From Marchantia polymorpha subsp. ruderalis (taxonomy: Eukaryota > Streptophyta > Marchantiopsida > Marchantiales > Marchantiaceae): a stretch of 64,000 nt of DNA. Shown in pieces: positions 21,340-31,258 of the stretch. The notes under the pieces were generated by a model. It did no database searches and was not told the origin of the DNA. It was given only the letters and a program-made list of their open reading frames with translations. Every line of letters begins with the position of its first letter. The first letter of the stretch is position 1. Position numbers and translations under genes: made by a program. The stretch covers positions 28,994,001 to 29,058,000 of the forward strand of contig AP031354.1 in assembly GCA_037833965.1 (NCBI GenBank), written 5' to 3'.

Positions 21340-24180
21340 CTAAATGCCTGCACAGAACCAAGCTACACTGTTGCACTCTGCAGATCCTGTACTGCGCCTT
21401 CTGCGCGACGGACTGCCGCGCACTAACTCCCTACCCTGCCAGTCTTCTGCTCGGCTGCGCAACCCCAGCCGCCGAAGGACCCCGCTCACTTCCGACTCCA
21501 AGTGCGCCATAGTATCGCGTGCACCCGACAAGAAGGCCTCTAATTTCTTCGCCACTCGCCGCCGACTCCGACTGTCACCCTCCGTCAACGCCGCCGCCCG
21601 AAGCTCAAACTCCCTGAGTGTGATTTTCTCCTGCGCCGCCACTTCCCAATGGGTGTAACCTCTTAGACAGTAGGTCACCCGCGCCACCAACTCCTCTCTC
21701 GTACGATCCGCATCGCGCCGGCTGCTGCCTTCCACCTCTGTCAGCTGCACCTCAGCCTCCGCGCGCTGCGCCCTCAATTCCGCGCACTCGGATTGCAAGT
21801 TGCGCAACAACTCCTCATCCGCTTTGCGCGTGCTCTGACATTGCTCTAATGCGCGCGTCTGGCGCGCAAGCTCCTCAGTCAGAATGCGGTTTTGTCTCCG
21901 CTCTTCCTGCAATTCCAACTCAATCCTTGCCCGCAACAGCTCGACATCCTCCTGGGCTTTCATCGCCGCATCCTCACGCTGTTGTTGCAGGGCTTGTTGT
22001 AGCCTCTTCGTGATCGCCAGGTGCTGTTGGAGGGCATTATTCTTCATCTCCAACGCTTGGCACCTAGTGCCCCAAATGACCACCTTGGTCCTCGTCCTGT
22101 TCTTGACTAACTCCACATAAGACTGCGGCTTTCTAGGATTCGCGTACTTTGCTGCCTTGCGATCCAAATATCGCAAGAGTGGCACTATCTTCTCGCACAG
22201 TACCCCTGTTGGCGTCCCATGCACAAAGTCCGCTTCCTGTTCTTCCGAACTCGTCTCATCCTCTGTTTCGAGGATTTCAGTCGCCACAGAAGCTCTTGGC
22301 GACTCCCTGGAACTGTGGTGCGTGGCAGCTTCCGCCGCAACTGCCGCTCCCCTCCCTGCTAAGATATCCAAGGCAGTGGGAGATCCCACTGCCTGAGCCT
22401 CCGCTCCGGCTTGATCTCCTGTTCTCGAAGGGGTCGGCGCCGCAGTCACTCTTGTCGCCCCTGCACCGCCCACTTCTACTGCCTGCTCCTCCGGCGCGAT
22501 CTGCGTGGAAGGTGTCTTCGCCGGAGGTGTGTCCGCCGAAGGCGCCCGCACAATGGTCGCCGGGTCTATCCGATTCGCAGTCGGCGAATCTCGCCGACTC
22601 TCAGTTGACCGACTCGCAGTCGGCCGACTAGCAGTTGTCCGACTGGCAGTCGGATCCACTCTGCATGTCTTCACTCCACTTGGTCGCTTCGCTGGAGGCG
22701 CTTCCTCAGAAGCGTCTTCTTCCGAAGACGACTCCTCGAGAGTCATTGGCTCTGCAGCCAAACTCTCTTCTGCTTCCGGCCTGCTGTCCGGTTCAACACG
22801 CTGTTCTCGCCGACCTGCAGTTGGCCGACCTTCAGTCGCCCGACTCGTAGTCGGCCGACTCTCAGTTCGCCTGACTTCTTCCGAAGGCATCCGCGCCTTC
22901 TGCGCAGAGGGGTTCATCGACCTCCCCAAAATCTGCGCGATTATCTCCTCATGCGTGGGCAGGACATTCCGCCAGACCGGAGTACGCCCGGTCTCCTCAC
23001 TGCTAGTCGGCAACACCAGCTTACGTGCCCTCTGCTTTGGCCGGCTGTAAAGCTCGTGGGTTGGCCGACTCCGAGTCGGCGCAGCGGGAGCTTCCGGCTG
23101 CCTGTCTTCTGGCCTCTCATCCCATTTCCGCTTCCACGGTGCGCGCTCACGTCGATGCTCTTCTTCTGTTCTTGCCGGAGCCGGAGCTGGACTGGCAGGT
23201 GCTTCGTCCGGATCTGTGTCCACTTCAGCCTCCCGCAAGTATCTACCCAGATTACTCCGGGTCAGCAGCGGAAATCGCGCCCGCTCTGAAGCTGTCAAAC
23301 ATCCCATCGCTCGATAGAACACGATCAAGTAAGGCGAAAGATGATTGAGGGTCTCTCCGCTCTCTTCTTGCGCATGTTGGCGCGTCACCTTCCACAGGAG
23401 CCGTGCCCAATGAATCGGAGCTCCTGACAACACTAGCTCCACAAATCCCACTTGCCAACCATGCATGTAGGCGATCTTGGTCGGCTGCAATATTTGAAGC
23501 AATGCAGTCGCGACATTTCTCCGCAATCGATCTTTGTAATCCCGCGTCCGGAAGCCGTTCTTGGGATGCCTGCCAACCTTGAAAATATCATTGTAGGAGT
23601 TCTCTTCCTCCTTCGACACCTTCACGCTTTCGGCTTCGAAGAGGAGATATCCTTCCTCGCCTGCACACCTTCCTAATACCTGCGCCCAGTGACTAATGTC
23701 CCACCGCTCTGGATGGGGGCGGAATCCGCGCGCGGGCTGGTGTCTCTCCTGCAAATATTCGCGCACCATCTCCGGACACGTCCAATTCCATCCCCACAGG
23801 AGGAAATCAAGCTTCAACTTCGTCAACACATCCTGGAATGCGCGCAGACCGATCTGCGGCACTCTAAGTGGAGACACTCGCAGCAGGGGGACCTTCGACA
23901 TATTTCTTGCTCCCTCCTGCACACACAGACGCTCTTCCCTCCCGCTCGATCTCTCACAATCGCCGCTGCGCGTCGGCCGCTCAGACACTAACTGAAATTG
24001 CTCTCTCCTCCCTTGCGCGCTCAATTTCTCTACTCTCAAACTCTCTGCAGGGTCCGTCAAAATCCTCGCGCAATTCGCCTCCTCGCGCCTGGTTGCTACG
24101 CACTCCTTCCTGCTCACTGATTCCTGCACTCTCTCCAACTCACTGAAGATCTCTCCGCCCGATTGAGCTGCACGCCTCAA
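21340..24180 (-). CDS. Large unknown element protein, 946 aa, intact (copy 1)
   Basis: No firm family. Residues about 105-335 form a globular, tryptophan-rich domain conserved in all three copies (IGLRAFQDVLTKLKLDFLLW, RGFRPHPERW, YRTRDYKDR-like, WQVGFVELVLSGAPIHW, LNHLSPYLIVFYRAMGCLT). Residues 335-640 are low complexity, with SRPT/STESRR repeats encoded by palindromic DNA. Residues about 650-700 carry a conserved VPLLRYLDRKAAKYANPRK-type motif, then a long heptad-rich coiled coil (about 700-860) and a basic C-terminus. The block LQPT..., WQVGFVELVLSGAPIHW..., LSPYLIVFY loosely recalls plant 'putative transposon protein' domains found in gag-like proteins; this is a weak inference. Start codon uncertain: homology to the other copies begins near residue 95. 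Confidence 0.8.
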   Translation of the reverse strand: MRRAAQSGGEIFSELERVQESVSRKECVATRREEANCARILTDPAESLRVEKLSAQGRREQFQLVSERPTRSGDCERSSGREERLCVQEGARNMSKVPLLRVSPLRVPQIGLRAFQDVLTKLKLDFLLWGWNWTCPEMVREYLQERHQPARGFRPHPERWDISHWAQVLGRCAGEEGYLLFEAESVKVSKEEENSYNDIFKVGRHPKNGFRTRDYKDRLRRNVATALLQILQPTKIAYMHGWQVGFVELVLSGAPIHWARLLWKVTRQHAQEESGETLNHLSPYLIVFYRAMGCLTASERARFPLLTRSNLGRYLREAEVDTDPDEAPASPAPAPARTEEEHRRERAPWKRKWDERPEDRQPEAPAAPTRSRPTHELYSRPKQRARKLVLPTSSEETGRTPVWRNVLPTHEEIIAQILGRSMNPSAQKARMPSEEVRRTESRPTTSRATEGRPTAGRREQRVEPDSRPEAEESLAAEPMTLEESSSEEDASEEAPPAKRPSGVKTCRVDPTASRTTASRPTASRSTESRRDSPTANRIDPATIVRAPSADTPPAKTPSTQIAPEEQAVEVGGAGATRVTAAPTPSRTGDQAGAEAQAVGSPTALDILAGRGAAVAAEAATHHSSRESPRASVATEILETEDETSSEEQEADFVHGTPTGVLCEKIVPLLRYLDRKAAKYANPRKPQSYVELVKNRTRTKVVIWGTRCQALEMKNNALQQHLAITKRLQQALQQQREDAAMKAQEDVELLRARIELELQEERRQNRILTEELARQTRALEQCQSTRKADEELLRNLQSECAELRAQRAEAEVQLTEVEGSSRRDADRTREELVARVTYCLRGYTHWEVAAQEKITLREFELRAAALTEGDSRSRRRVAKKLEAFLSGARDTMAHLESEVSGVLRRLGLRSRAEDWQGRELVRGSPSRRRRSTGSAECNSVAWFCAGI
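22550..23090. repeat. CCGACTnnnAGTCGG palindrome cluster inside the copy 1 coding region
   Basis: Repeated short palindromes built on CCGACT and AGTCGG, for example around 22567-22650, 22805-22870 and 23060-23085. They are read through in frame and produce Thr/Ser-Arg-Pro repeats in the low-complexity middle of the element protein. The homologous stretch of copies 2 and 3 carries different palindromes. Confidence 0.8.
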
Positions 24181-24399
24181 GCTCTGAAGCTGGAAAACTC
24201 AAAATCAAGAATGAGAGAATGAGAGTGAAGAGCAGACTTTTCTTCTCTGAAATCAAGATCGCACAACGCTCTTCGTAGGCAGTGGGTACAACCCCACTTG
24301 ATTACGCAGCCGGCTATGCGGCCTAACGGTTCTCCCTCGCATGCTCGAATTCACGCCTCCGCATTGCGCGCACTCGCATGCTTGAACGTTGAATTTTCC

Positions 24400-24920
24400 C
24401 GCCGCCATCGTCCGCCGGCTCTGAGTTCGTCATCGCCGAGGGCTTCCGACCTCGAGTTCGCCGAAGGCGTAATACTCGCCGAAGGTGTACGCCGGTCTGG
24501 AGTTCGCCGCGGTGGAGCGTACGCTCCGACTATTTTGTCTTTTCCCAACCTGCCCATCGCCGGAGGTGTATCGCCGAAGGCGTACTCCTTCTCCGCCGGC
24601 ACCTCGCTGGAGGCGCACATCAAGTCGGCGCGAATTACGCCGACACGTACTTGTACAACTTCTTTTGTCCGTTCTGCCCCGCATATCGCCGAAGGCGCGT
24701 ATCCCGCCGGCGCGAATTACGCCGGCGCATCTGCCTGTCCGCGCAACGCCGGAGGCGTACATCAGGTCGGCGCTTCTCTTCCGCCGCACAGCCGCCGAAG
24801 GCGCTCCCGCCTCCGACTTAATCTCCTCTCATGAGCGCGTGGTTCCGCCGAAGGCGCATCGCCGAAGGCGTACGGGGGTCCTTCCCGAAGGTGAACCCTA
24901 GCGCGAATAGCGCATCGCCG
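24400..24920. repeat. CGCCGAAGGCG palindrome cluster in copy 1
   Basis: Many copies and variants of CGCCGAAGGCG (stem CGCC/GGCG, loop GAA), plus CGCCGGAGGCG and GCCGGCGCGAATTACGCCGG forms, upstream of the ORF. The overlapping open frames here are by-products of this repeat. Confidence 0.85.
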
Positions 24921-25270
24921 GATGCGAGTTTACCGATGCTCATAACTTCATCGTCCCTGATCCATCTCAAGGGTTCTTGGGCTCGTTAGAACGAGCGTCC
25001 CGAGCTCTTTCCAATGAGACCTTAACCAAATAGAACTACCGTGAATCCTGATCGTTATGAAGGTTTCTCTCCTGCGCCACCGGCGCATCTCCGAGGGCGC
25101 ACTCCAGGTCGGAAGCATTCAGAGGTCCTTGCCGGCTTCTGACGTCTTCAGCGACATCTCCTCTATTCACTCTATTTAACGTACCATTTCCTAACTACAG
25201 ATACTGCTTCGGTACTTCTTTTTCAAAACTGTTTAAATTCCGCGAAAAAAACAAAGAGTGTGTTACCACA

Positions 25271-25650
25271 CAATCCTTTGGAAGACTATCAAGAAATTTC
25301 TCTAGTACAAGAATTTCTTCTAAAAGACAGTCTTGAACATACTGAACATCTCTCAAATGGTCAGCAATATCCTGCGGAAGGTCTATTAACTCATCCTCAC
25401 ATACCCTGTACTCTAGGCCGGAATCCTCTAGAAGTTTTTCCACGGCTAGTGCCTCGTCCCAATCTAGCCCAAAATCTTTTTCTTCTACCACAACAGTGTT
25501 TACCAGATTCTTTTCTACTTGAGGCTGCACTGTCACCTCCTGCTCCTGATCGCGTTCCTCGGTGCTGACGACCTCCACTGTCTGGATTTCTTGTATATCA
25601 CTGTCGTCCGCTTTTCCTCCAAGCGGCATTTCTTCTTCACGCGTCAACAC
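25271..25650 (-). CDS. Acidic unknown protein, disrupted or bordered by copy 1
   Basis: A minus-strand frame of about 125 codons, starting at 25650, runs into the end of element copy 1 (the frame continues some 20 codons into it). It is rich in Glu, Asp, Val and Leu (VEVVSTEERDQEQEV, FGLDWDEALAVEKLLEDSGL, ILVLEKFLDSLPKD). I do not recognise it. It could be a leader ORF of the gypsy element interrupted by copy 1, a host gene fragment, or an unrelated ORF. Removing copy 1 with one target duplication would bring a TGA directly after the SLPKD codons, so the frame may originally have ended here. Confidence 0.4.
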
Positions 25651-26059
25651 TTCATTGTGTACAAGGATTGCTTACAGAGTATCTATAAACTAAGTCTGAA
25701 GGGAAAACTGAAAACTGTTTAACTATAAAACTATTAAAAGGGTTTAATAGTTTCAAAGAACTTGGCACAAACAAATTCACTTTAACTAGTGAAATCAAAA
25801 TTTTCTAGTGCAAACTTAGCACTGCTGTATTTTATCACTAAAAACTGATACGATAAAATAAAAGGGCTAGGAAGAAGGAAAAGAGGAAGTCACTTGCAAA
25901 CAAGTTGGCCACACTCTGATACGACCAGGTTCAGGCCTATAGGCTTGGCCACGGTCCGGTTAACGGTTAACCGGTCCGGTTAACCGGTAAGTTAACCGGT
26001 CCGGCATTTTGCCATATCGGTTAACGGTTAACCGAGGTTTTAACCGGTTAACCATCTGT

Positions 26060-26235
26060 CCCGACCCTACGTGGCCGACGGGAGGGGCTATGGCTGGGAG
26101 CGAAGGAGGAATTGCGCGATAGCTCGAGGACTCAAATGAGCCCCCACTCGGACGGTTGAAAATCCCCCCCTACGTGGCCGATGGGAGGGGCTGTGGCTGG
26201 GGAGCGAAGGAGGAATTGTGCCATGGCTCGTGGGT
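26060..26235. repeat. Tandem pair of GGGAGGGGCTRTGGCTGGG units
   Basis: Two near-identical copies of a roughly 100-bp unit beginning CTACGTGGCCGA (about 26069 and 26170), with the related CTACGTGACCGATGG words recurring at 28280-28780. Part of the hAT subterminal region. Confidence 0.75.
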
Positions 26236-26559
26236 GGAAGGCCTTTGCCCTCCAGGGCATCGGTCAATAAATCCGAACCTTGTGCCGGTCCGTTTAGTAT
26301 GTGCCTTAACTTAAAATATACTATGACGAACGCAAACAAGCCCCGGAATAGAACATCACGAAGAAATCCATGGTTTTAAAAAAAAGCTAAACCAAACAGT
26401 TGTCCTAAGTTAAATCCTATAATTAAGGACATCAAAACGTACTCCTTGAATAATTGATCCATGGAAATACATTGAAATAACAGGTATTGGAAAATATTAG
26501 AGCCAAAAAGAATGTGTGAGAGCCGTAGTAAAAAGACTTTTCCTGTAACTGTCAAAAAA

Positions 26560-28140
26560 AAAGAGAAAAATTAGGTGAGGACTCAAATGAGCCCCCACTC
26601 AGACGGTTGAAAATGTTTTTTTGAAAAAATATTTTTCAAAAATCATGATATATTTACTAAAATTGAAATATGAATAAAAAATTTTATTGTGAAATTTTCA
26701 TGAAATTTTGAATCTAAACTCTATTTGAGTCCTAGAATACACTATACAAAAATGAAAAAAATATAATAAATTTTCATCTTAAATTTTAAAAATCATTGTT
26801 TGACACTAATAAATTAGACAACTGATCTCTATATATTATAAATTAATTATATTTAAATTAAGAATATTTTAAAATCTATGCATTTTTTTATGATTTTAAG
26901 TTTTATTTTTTCCAAGATAAAGATTCTGAAAATTAAATTGAAAATAATAATAAATTTGATAAACATGAGTTAAAATTTTCAGTAACCATTTCTTGTATTA
27001 TTGAAATATATGAAAGATCTGAAAAAATTAAAAGTGATAAAAGATTGAAACAATTATTGTAAATGTGTATATTACAAAGATGTAAAATCTGAACCGTTCA
27101 ATATTAGTTTAAGTATGTATCCAGCGTATATAATAAATATTAGAAAGATCTAACGGTCAGATTTGATTTTTTTACTTTACAAAGTTCATAAAACCTGAAC
27201 TAGTGTAAGAATTTGGAATAAAAACAACTAAGTATTAAAGATATGTAAGTAAATTTATACGAAATGCACATGAAATAAAATTAAGTATTGATTTAAATAT
27301 TTTCTATATTATAAATCACATCTGAATCCAATGAAGACATATAATCTATATTGTAGAATTTTTTTGTTATTTTTAAAAATAGGTAGATTATTTAAATCTC
27401 ATTTTTTATATTTTGATTCAATTTCGATAAAATCTTGATATTTTGACACCATCTAAATTAAGAAAAATATATGTGTTGATTATTGAGAAAAAAATGTTCC
27501 AATTTGGAAATATATTAAAAAATAATAATGAAAAATGATTTTTTTATTAAAAAAACCCATAAATTGTTCTTTAGTGAATAGAAAAAACAATCCCAAAAAT
27601 TAACATACATTAAATGTAAAATTTAAAAAATATTCAAGTACTAATTGGCAAAAAATGAAATCTTGAAATATTTAATTCATATTTAAAACAGAAAAATGAC
27701 TTCTTTTGTGGAAAAATATATCAAAATCAAAATTGGACGATTTGAGAAGTCTATAAATTATAATAAAACATAAAGAGTTGAAATTAATTTAGAAACCACA
27801 AATTCAAGATGAATAGATAATATTTTCAACCTAATTAAATTTTGATGCACTCAAAGATAAAAATTGTATATATGAAATATGTCAAAAGTGATTTTTAGCA
27901 TATAAATAGACCTCAAAAGAAAAAAGAAAAATATTCAAGTACTAATTGGCAAAAAATGAAACCTTGAAATATTTAATTCATATTTAAAACAGAAAAATGA
28001 CTTCTTTTGTGGAAAAATATATCAAAATCAAAATTGGACGATTTGAGAAGTCTATAAATTATAATAAAACATAAAGAGTTGAAATTAATTTAGAAACCAC
28101 AAATTGAAGATGAATAGATAATATTTTCATGAATAGATAA
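26560..28140. repeat. AT-rich internal hAT DNA with 200-bp direct repeats
   Basis: The segment 27628-27831 recurs almost exactly at 27930-28131, about 300 bp apart, and part of it again at 28965-29050. No coding sequence seen. Confidence 0.8.
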
Positions 28141-28246
28141 ATTTGTGGACCGGTTAACCGGTCCAATTAACCAGTTAACAAGTATGTTAACCGGTCCAGG
28201 ATTTATACGTATCGGTTAACGGTTAACTGATATTTTAACCGGTCCC

Positions 28247-28890
28247 GATGGTTAACCGATTAACCATCGGTCCGAACCCCTACGTGACCGATGGGGAGGG
28301 GCCCTAAAAACCAAAAATTCTCGATGGCGGAGGGAAAGAGGTGGGCCGCGACTTGAGCTGAGTTGTACCAATTCGTGAAAAAATTTTCTCGCGAATTTTT
28401 TCACACTGGATCACGAATTGGGTACCTCGTTAATGACAGACCGATGGTTATCCGATTAACCATCGGTCCGGACCCCTACGTGACCGATGGAGAGGGGCCC
28501 TAAAAACCAAAAATTCTCGATGGCGGAGGGAAAGAGGTGGGCCGCGACTCAAATGAGACCACGGCTGGACTTTCAGAGTTCAGCGACTTGAGATGAGTTG
28601 TACCAATTCGTGAAAAAATTTTCTCGCGAATTTTTTCACACTGGATCACGAATTGGGTACCTCGCTGGTCTAATTCTGCTGCCAGAGGAAATTTTTGGAC
28701 TAATGACATACCGATGGTTAACCGATTAACCATTGGTCCGGACCCCTACGTGACCGATGGGGAGGGGCCCTAAAAACCAAAAATTCTCGATGGCGGAGGG
28801 AAAGAGGTGGGCCGCGACTCAAATGAGCCCACGGCTGGACTTTCAGAGTTCAGCGACTCGAGCTGAGTTGTAACAATTCGTGAAAAAATT
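28247..28890. repeat. Three tandem units of about 190-270 bp
   Basis: Units start at about 28247, 28440 and 28711. Each has CCGATGG, GGGGCCCTAAAAACC, TCTCGATGGCGGAGGG and GTGGGCCGCGAC. Units 2 and 3 also have CACGGCTGGACTTTCAG. The two complete repeats also share ATTCGTGAAAAAATTTTCTC with its complement-like partner. Confidence 0.85.
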
Positions 28891-28925
28891 ATATACCTGT
28901 AGGCCAAGCCTACAGGTATATAATT
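28887..28925. repeat. Perfect 18-bp palindrome made of two head-to-head hAT-like ends
   Basis: Arms 28887-28904 and 28908-28925 are perfect complements around CAA. The core CCTGTAGGC/GCCTACAGG is the same word found at the element's own termini, so two ends appear to meet here. Confidence 0.9.
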
Positions 28926-29170
28926 CGTATTTAAAATAGAATAATGAAATTTTCTAGAGAAAAATATATTAAAATTAAAATTGGACGATTTGAGCATAGA
29001 TAATATTTTCAACCTAAATAAACCTTGATGCACTCAAAGATAAAAATTGTGTATATGAACTATGTTTCAAACACAAGTTTCGAGAATAACTACTCGACTG
29101 AATAAAAGAAATAAAAGCTAAAGTAAATAACTAAACTAAATAAAAGCCGAACATAAGCTCCGATAATAGT

Positions 29171-31090
29171 TTAATCTCGGAATAAACGGTTCCAGCTTTT
29201 CAATTTCATCATCATTTCAATGTTTTCATCAGATAATTTAGATCTATCAGGACGAACAAATCCACCACTCTCCAAAAATGCCGATTCAGACACCACAGAA
29301 GAACCTTGAATCATCAACGTGTCCCTGGCCATCAGGGATAACGTTGGAAAACGATTGCTATGCTGTTTCCACCATAGCAATACGTCGGACACACGACGAT
29401 CCGCTTTCGCCGTGAGCATGAAGAAGTCATTGACCTCGTCAGTGTGTGCAACGTTTTCAATGGCACTGTCTCCTTCTCCAGCAAATAGATCAAATACACC
29501 AAAAGTTGGAGATGGCTGCACCTCCAAACACAAGCTGTAATCCATCGTCAAAATGAATCGAAGTTGATCTTTGAGTTCCATCGTTTCAGAGGAAGCATTA
29601 CTGGATCTAGGATCAAGAAGCAAAGCCATTTTGGAGGCTTGACAATTTAGATTTGCACTATATTTAAGCAACTTGAGCTCCATGGCAGTAGCAGCTTGTT
29701 TGACTATCGGAGTGGTAAACCCAGTGTCTAATTGTCCAGAACGGGTTTTTTCACACAAGGTAAGGAGATGCTTGTAGATCAGAGGCTGGAGAGAAAGTGA
29801 AATGTAGTCACGTCCACTAGCGGCGACAGTGCAATGGTACGCAGATTGCAAAAAGTCTTTGCATGATTTAAGAACACGCCAATCCATGTCGGACAAAGCC
29901 ATATTGGCCAATCGGTCACAGAATTCTTCGGAGTTACAGAGCGCTGAAAATACACCACGATATTGAAATGACTGGTCAATCATAGTGAACATGGTGTTCC
30001 AACGTGTCTCCATATCCAAACCTGGAACTTCAACACGGCCCTTGGAAACGCCTAGCACAACTGCCAATTCTGAAAACTTGACGCGGATAGCAACGGATCC
30101 ACGAACAGCTTTGAGTATTTGACGGAGCATTTGCACTTCTTTTTTGATGAAATGTGTAGCATCACATACAACACGATTGATGACATGACAAATGCAGCGT
30201 ATATGAAAACCATCCTCCAACCGAAGAGAGTATTGATCATTCAGATTCTCTCTCACAATGACCATGGCCGGTGGCATCTCGCCGCCACTATCGGATGTAA
30301 TGGCCTTGATTTTGGACCACATGTTGTAATCTTTCACCACTGAGAGAATCAAGTCTGATGTAGTGTGTTGATTGTGTGGAGGTGGAAAATAGCGAAATTC
30401 CAGTACAACAGACTGAAGTTTCCACTCTTTATCAATCCAATGAACTGTAATCACCATATAGCCACGCATCACACGAGACGACCAACAATCCAGAGTGAGA
30501 GCAATCGCTCCCTTGATAGAATCTATAGTTGAACGAAATTGTAGTAATGCTCGTTCAAAATGATCAGATAATGAGCGTGTGAGAGTTTGCCGCGATGGTA
30601 GTGAGTAATGGGGGTTGAGACGTCGGCAAAATGATCGAAATGTCTCGTTGAATGCTTGTTGGTGATCCATCACAAATGCAACCAAGGCATTTAAATTGGC
30701 TTCTTTGGACTCGTTGTCCAACTCATAAAGATCCTGCAGTTCACCATTTACACCAAAAAAAGTCTGCAGAGGATCGCCTGATTTGTAACCCTTTGAGATA
30801 TTGTGTTTTACAAGGAGATGACGAGACAACGAACTTGTTCCAGTTTTGGCCGAAAATGAGGTAGTGCATCTACTGTTATGAGAACCTATGGGCTCAAGAC
30901 AGATGATAAGGGATTTATTAGAATCTTTCACCAATTTGAAATGATTCCAAACCCAACTTGCAGAGGTTTTTGCCTTTCGTTTACGACCCGTGGATGTTGT
31001 CGCTGTCCGACCAGAGAGAACAATAGAGTCTTCATGTGTACTTGGAGACAAGTATGGGATTGAATCCGCAATGAGAGAAAGGTCTGCCAT
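29171..31090 (-). CDS. hAT family transposase, 639 aa, intact
   Basis: Cuts and pastes the element through its terminal repeats. The N-terminal BED zinc finger lies at about 44-97 (aromatic SWVWNHF, Cys64, Cys75, His91, His96). The RNase H-like catalytic fold follows: Asp in TLDCWSS (about 201), Asp in AITSDSGGE (about 267), RCICHVINRVV, and ETRWNTMFTMI. The C-terminal hAT dimerisation domain ends the protein (WWKQHSNRFPTLSLMARD, GSSVVSESAF, then SDENIEMMMKL). Length and order are normal for plant hAT transposases. The frame is open throughout, unlike the retroelements nearby, so it is young, active or under selection. A splice acceptor (GCATGCAG, exon from 31107) lies 17 nt before the ATG, implying a 5' intron. 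Confidence 0.95.
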   Translation of the reverse strand: MADLSLIADSIPYLSPSTHEDSIVLSGRTATTSTGRKRKAKTSASWVWNHFKLVKDSNKSLIICLEPIGSHNSRCTTSFSAKTGTSSLSRHLLVKHNISKGYKSGDPLQTFFGVNGELQDLYELDNESKEANLNALVAFVMDHQQAFNETFRSFCRRLNPHYSLPSRQTLTRSLSDHFERALLQFRSTIDSIKGAIALTLDCWSSRVMRGYMVITVHWIDKEWKLQSVVLEFRYFPPPHNQHTTSDLILSVVKDYNMWSKIKAITSDSGGEMPPAMVIVRENLNDQYSLRLEDGFHIRCICHVINRVVCDATHFIKKEVQMLRQILKAVRGSVAIRVKFSELAVVLGVSKGRVEVPGLDMETRWNTMFTMIDQSFQYRGVFSALCNSEEFCDRLANMALSDMDWRVLKSCKDFLQSAYHCTVAASGRDYISLSLQPLIYKHLLTLCEKTRSGQLDTGFTTPIVKQAATAMELKLLKYSANLNCQASKMALLLDPRSSNASSETMELKDQLRFILTMDYSLCLEVQPSPTFGVFDLFAGEGDSAIENVAHTDEVNDFFMLTAKADRRVSDVLLWWKQHSNRFPTLSLMARDTLMIQGSSVVSESAFLESGGFVRPDRSKLSDENIEMMMKLKSWNRLFRD

Positions 31091-31142
31091 GCTTCACCTC
31101 AAAATTTCTGCATGCATATGACAAGACATATTAGAATATATT

Positions 31143-31178
31143 CCCTAAATCCTAAACCCTAAAAACCCTAAACCCTAA
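31143..31178 (-). promoter_or_regulatory. Telo-box cluster upstream of the hAT transposase
   Basis: Interstitial telomere-like repeats (CCTAAACCCTAA, AAACCCTAA) lie within the presumed leader intron of the transposase. Telo-boxes act as regulatory elements in plant promoters and introns, and also mark Arabidopsis-type telomere units. Confidence 0.6.
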
Positions 31179-31258
31179 CTTACTTAATATATAGAAAAGA
31201 AATTTTTGGAGTAGTTAGCACCAAACAAGGAGTCACGTGCAATTTTAGACATACTCAC

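Larger units (their letters stand above)
20313..25270 (-). mobile_element. Unnamed TG...CA element with large ORF, copy 1 (4.96 kb)
   Basis: The ends in the element's own direction are TGTGGTAACACAC (25270 downward) and ...GGTGGGTTATTACA (to 20313), giving an imperfect terminal inverted repeat of type TGTRRTAACCCAC. Flanking 5-mers are CAATT (20308-20312) and CAATC (25271-25275), a one-mismatch target duplication. It encodes the only intact version of the family's ORF. About 1 kb of sequence conserved in all three copies follows the ORF, starting with a TATA-like box (about 21290). No internal LTR repeat, RT or transposase was found. Either a giant solo LTR with an ORF in U3 or a new class of TIR element. 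Confidence 0.75.

Noticed and set aside
24298-24901. Several overlapping frames on both strands
   Set aside because: Products of the CGCCGAAGGCG palindrome array; no conserved protein.
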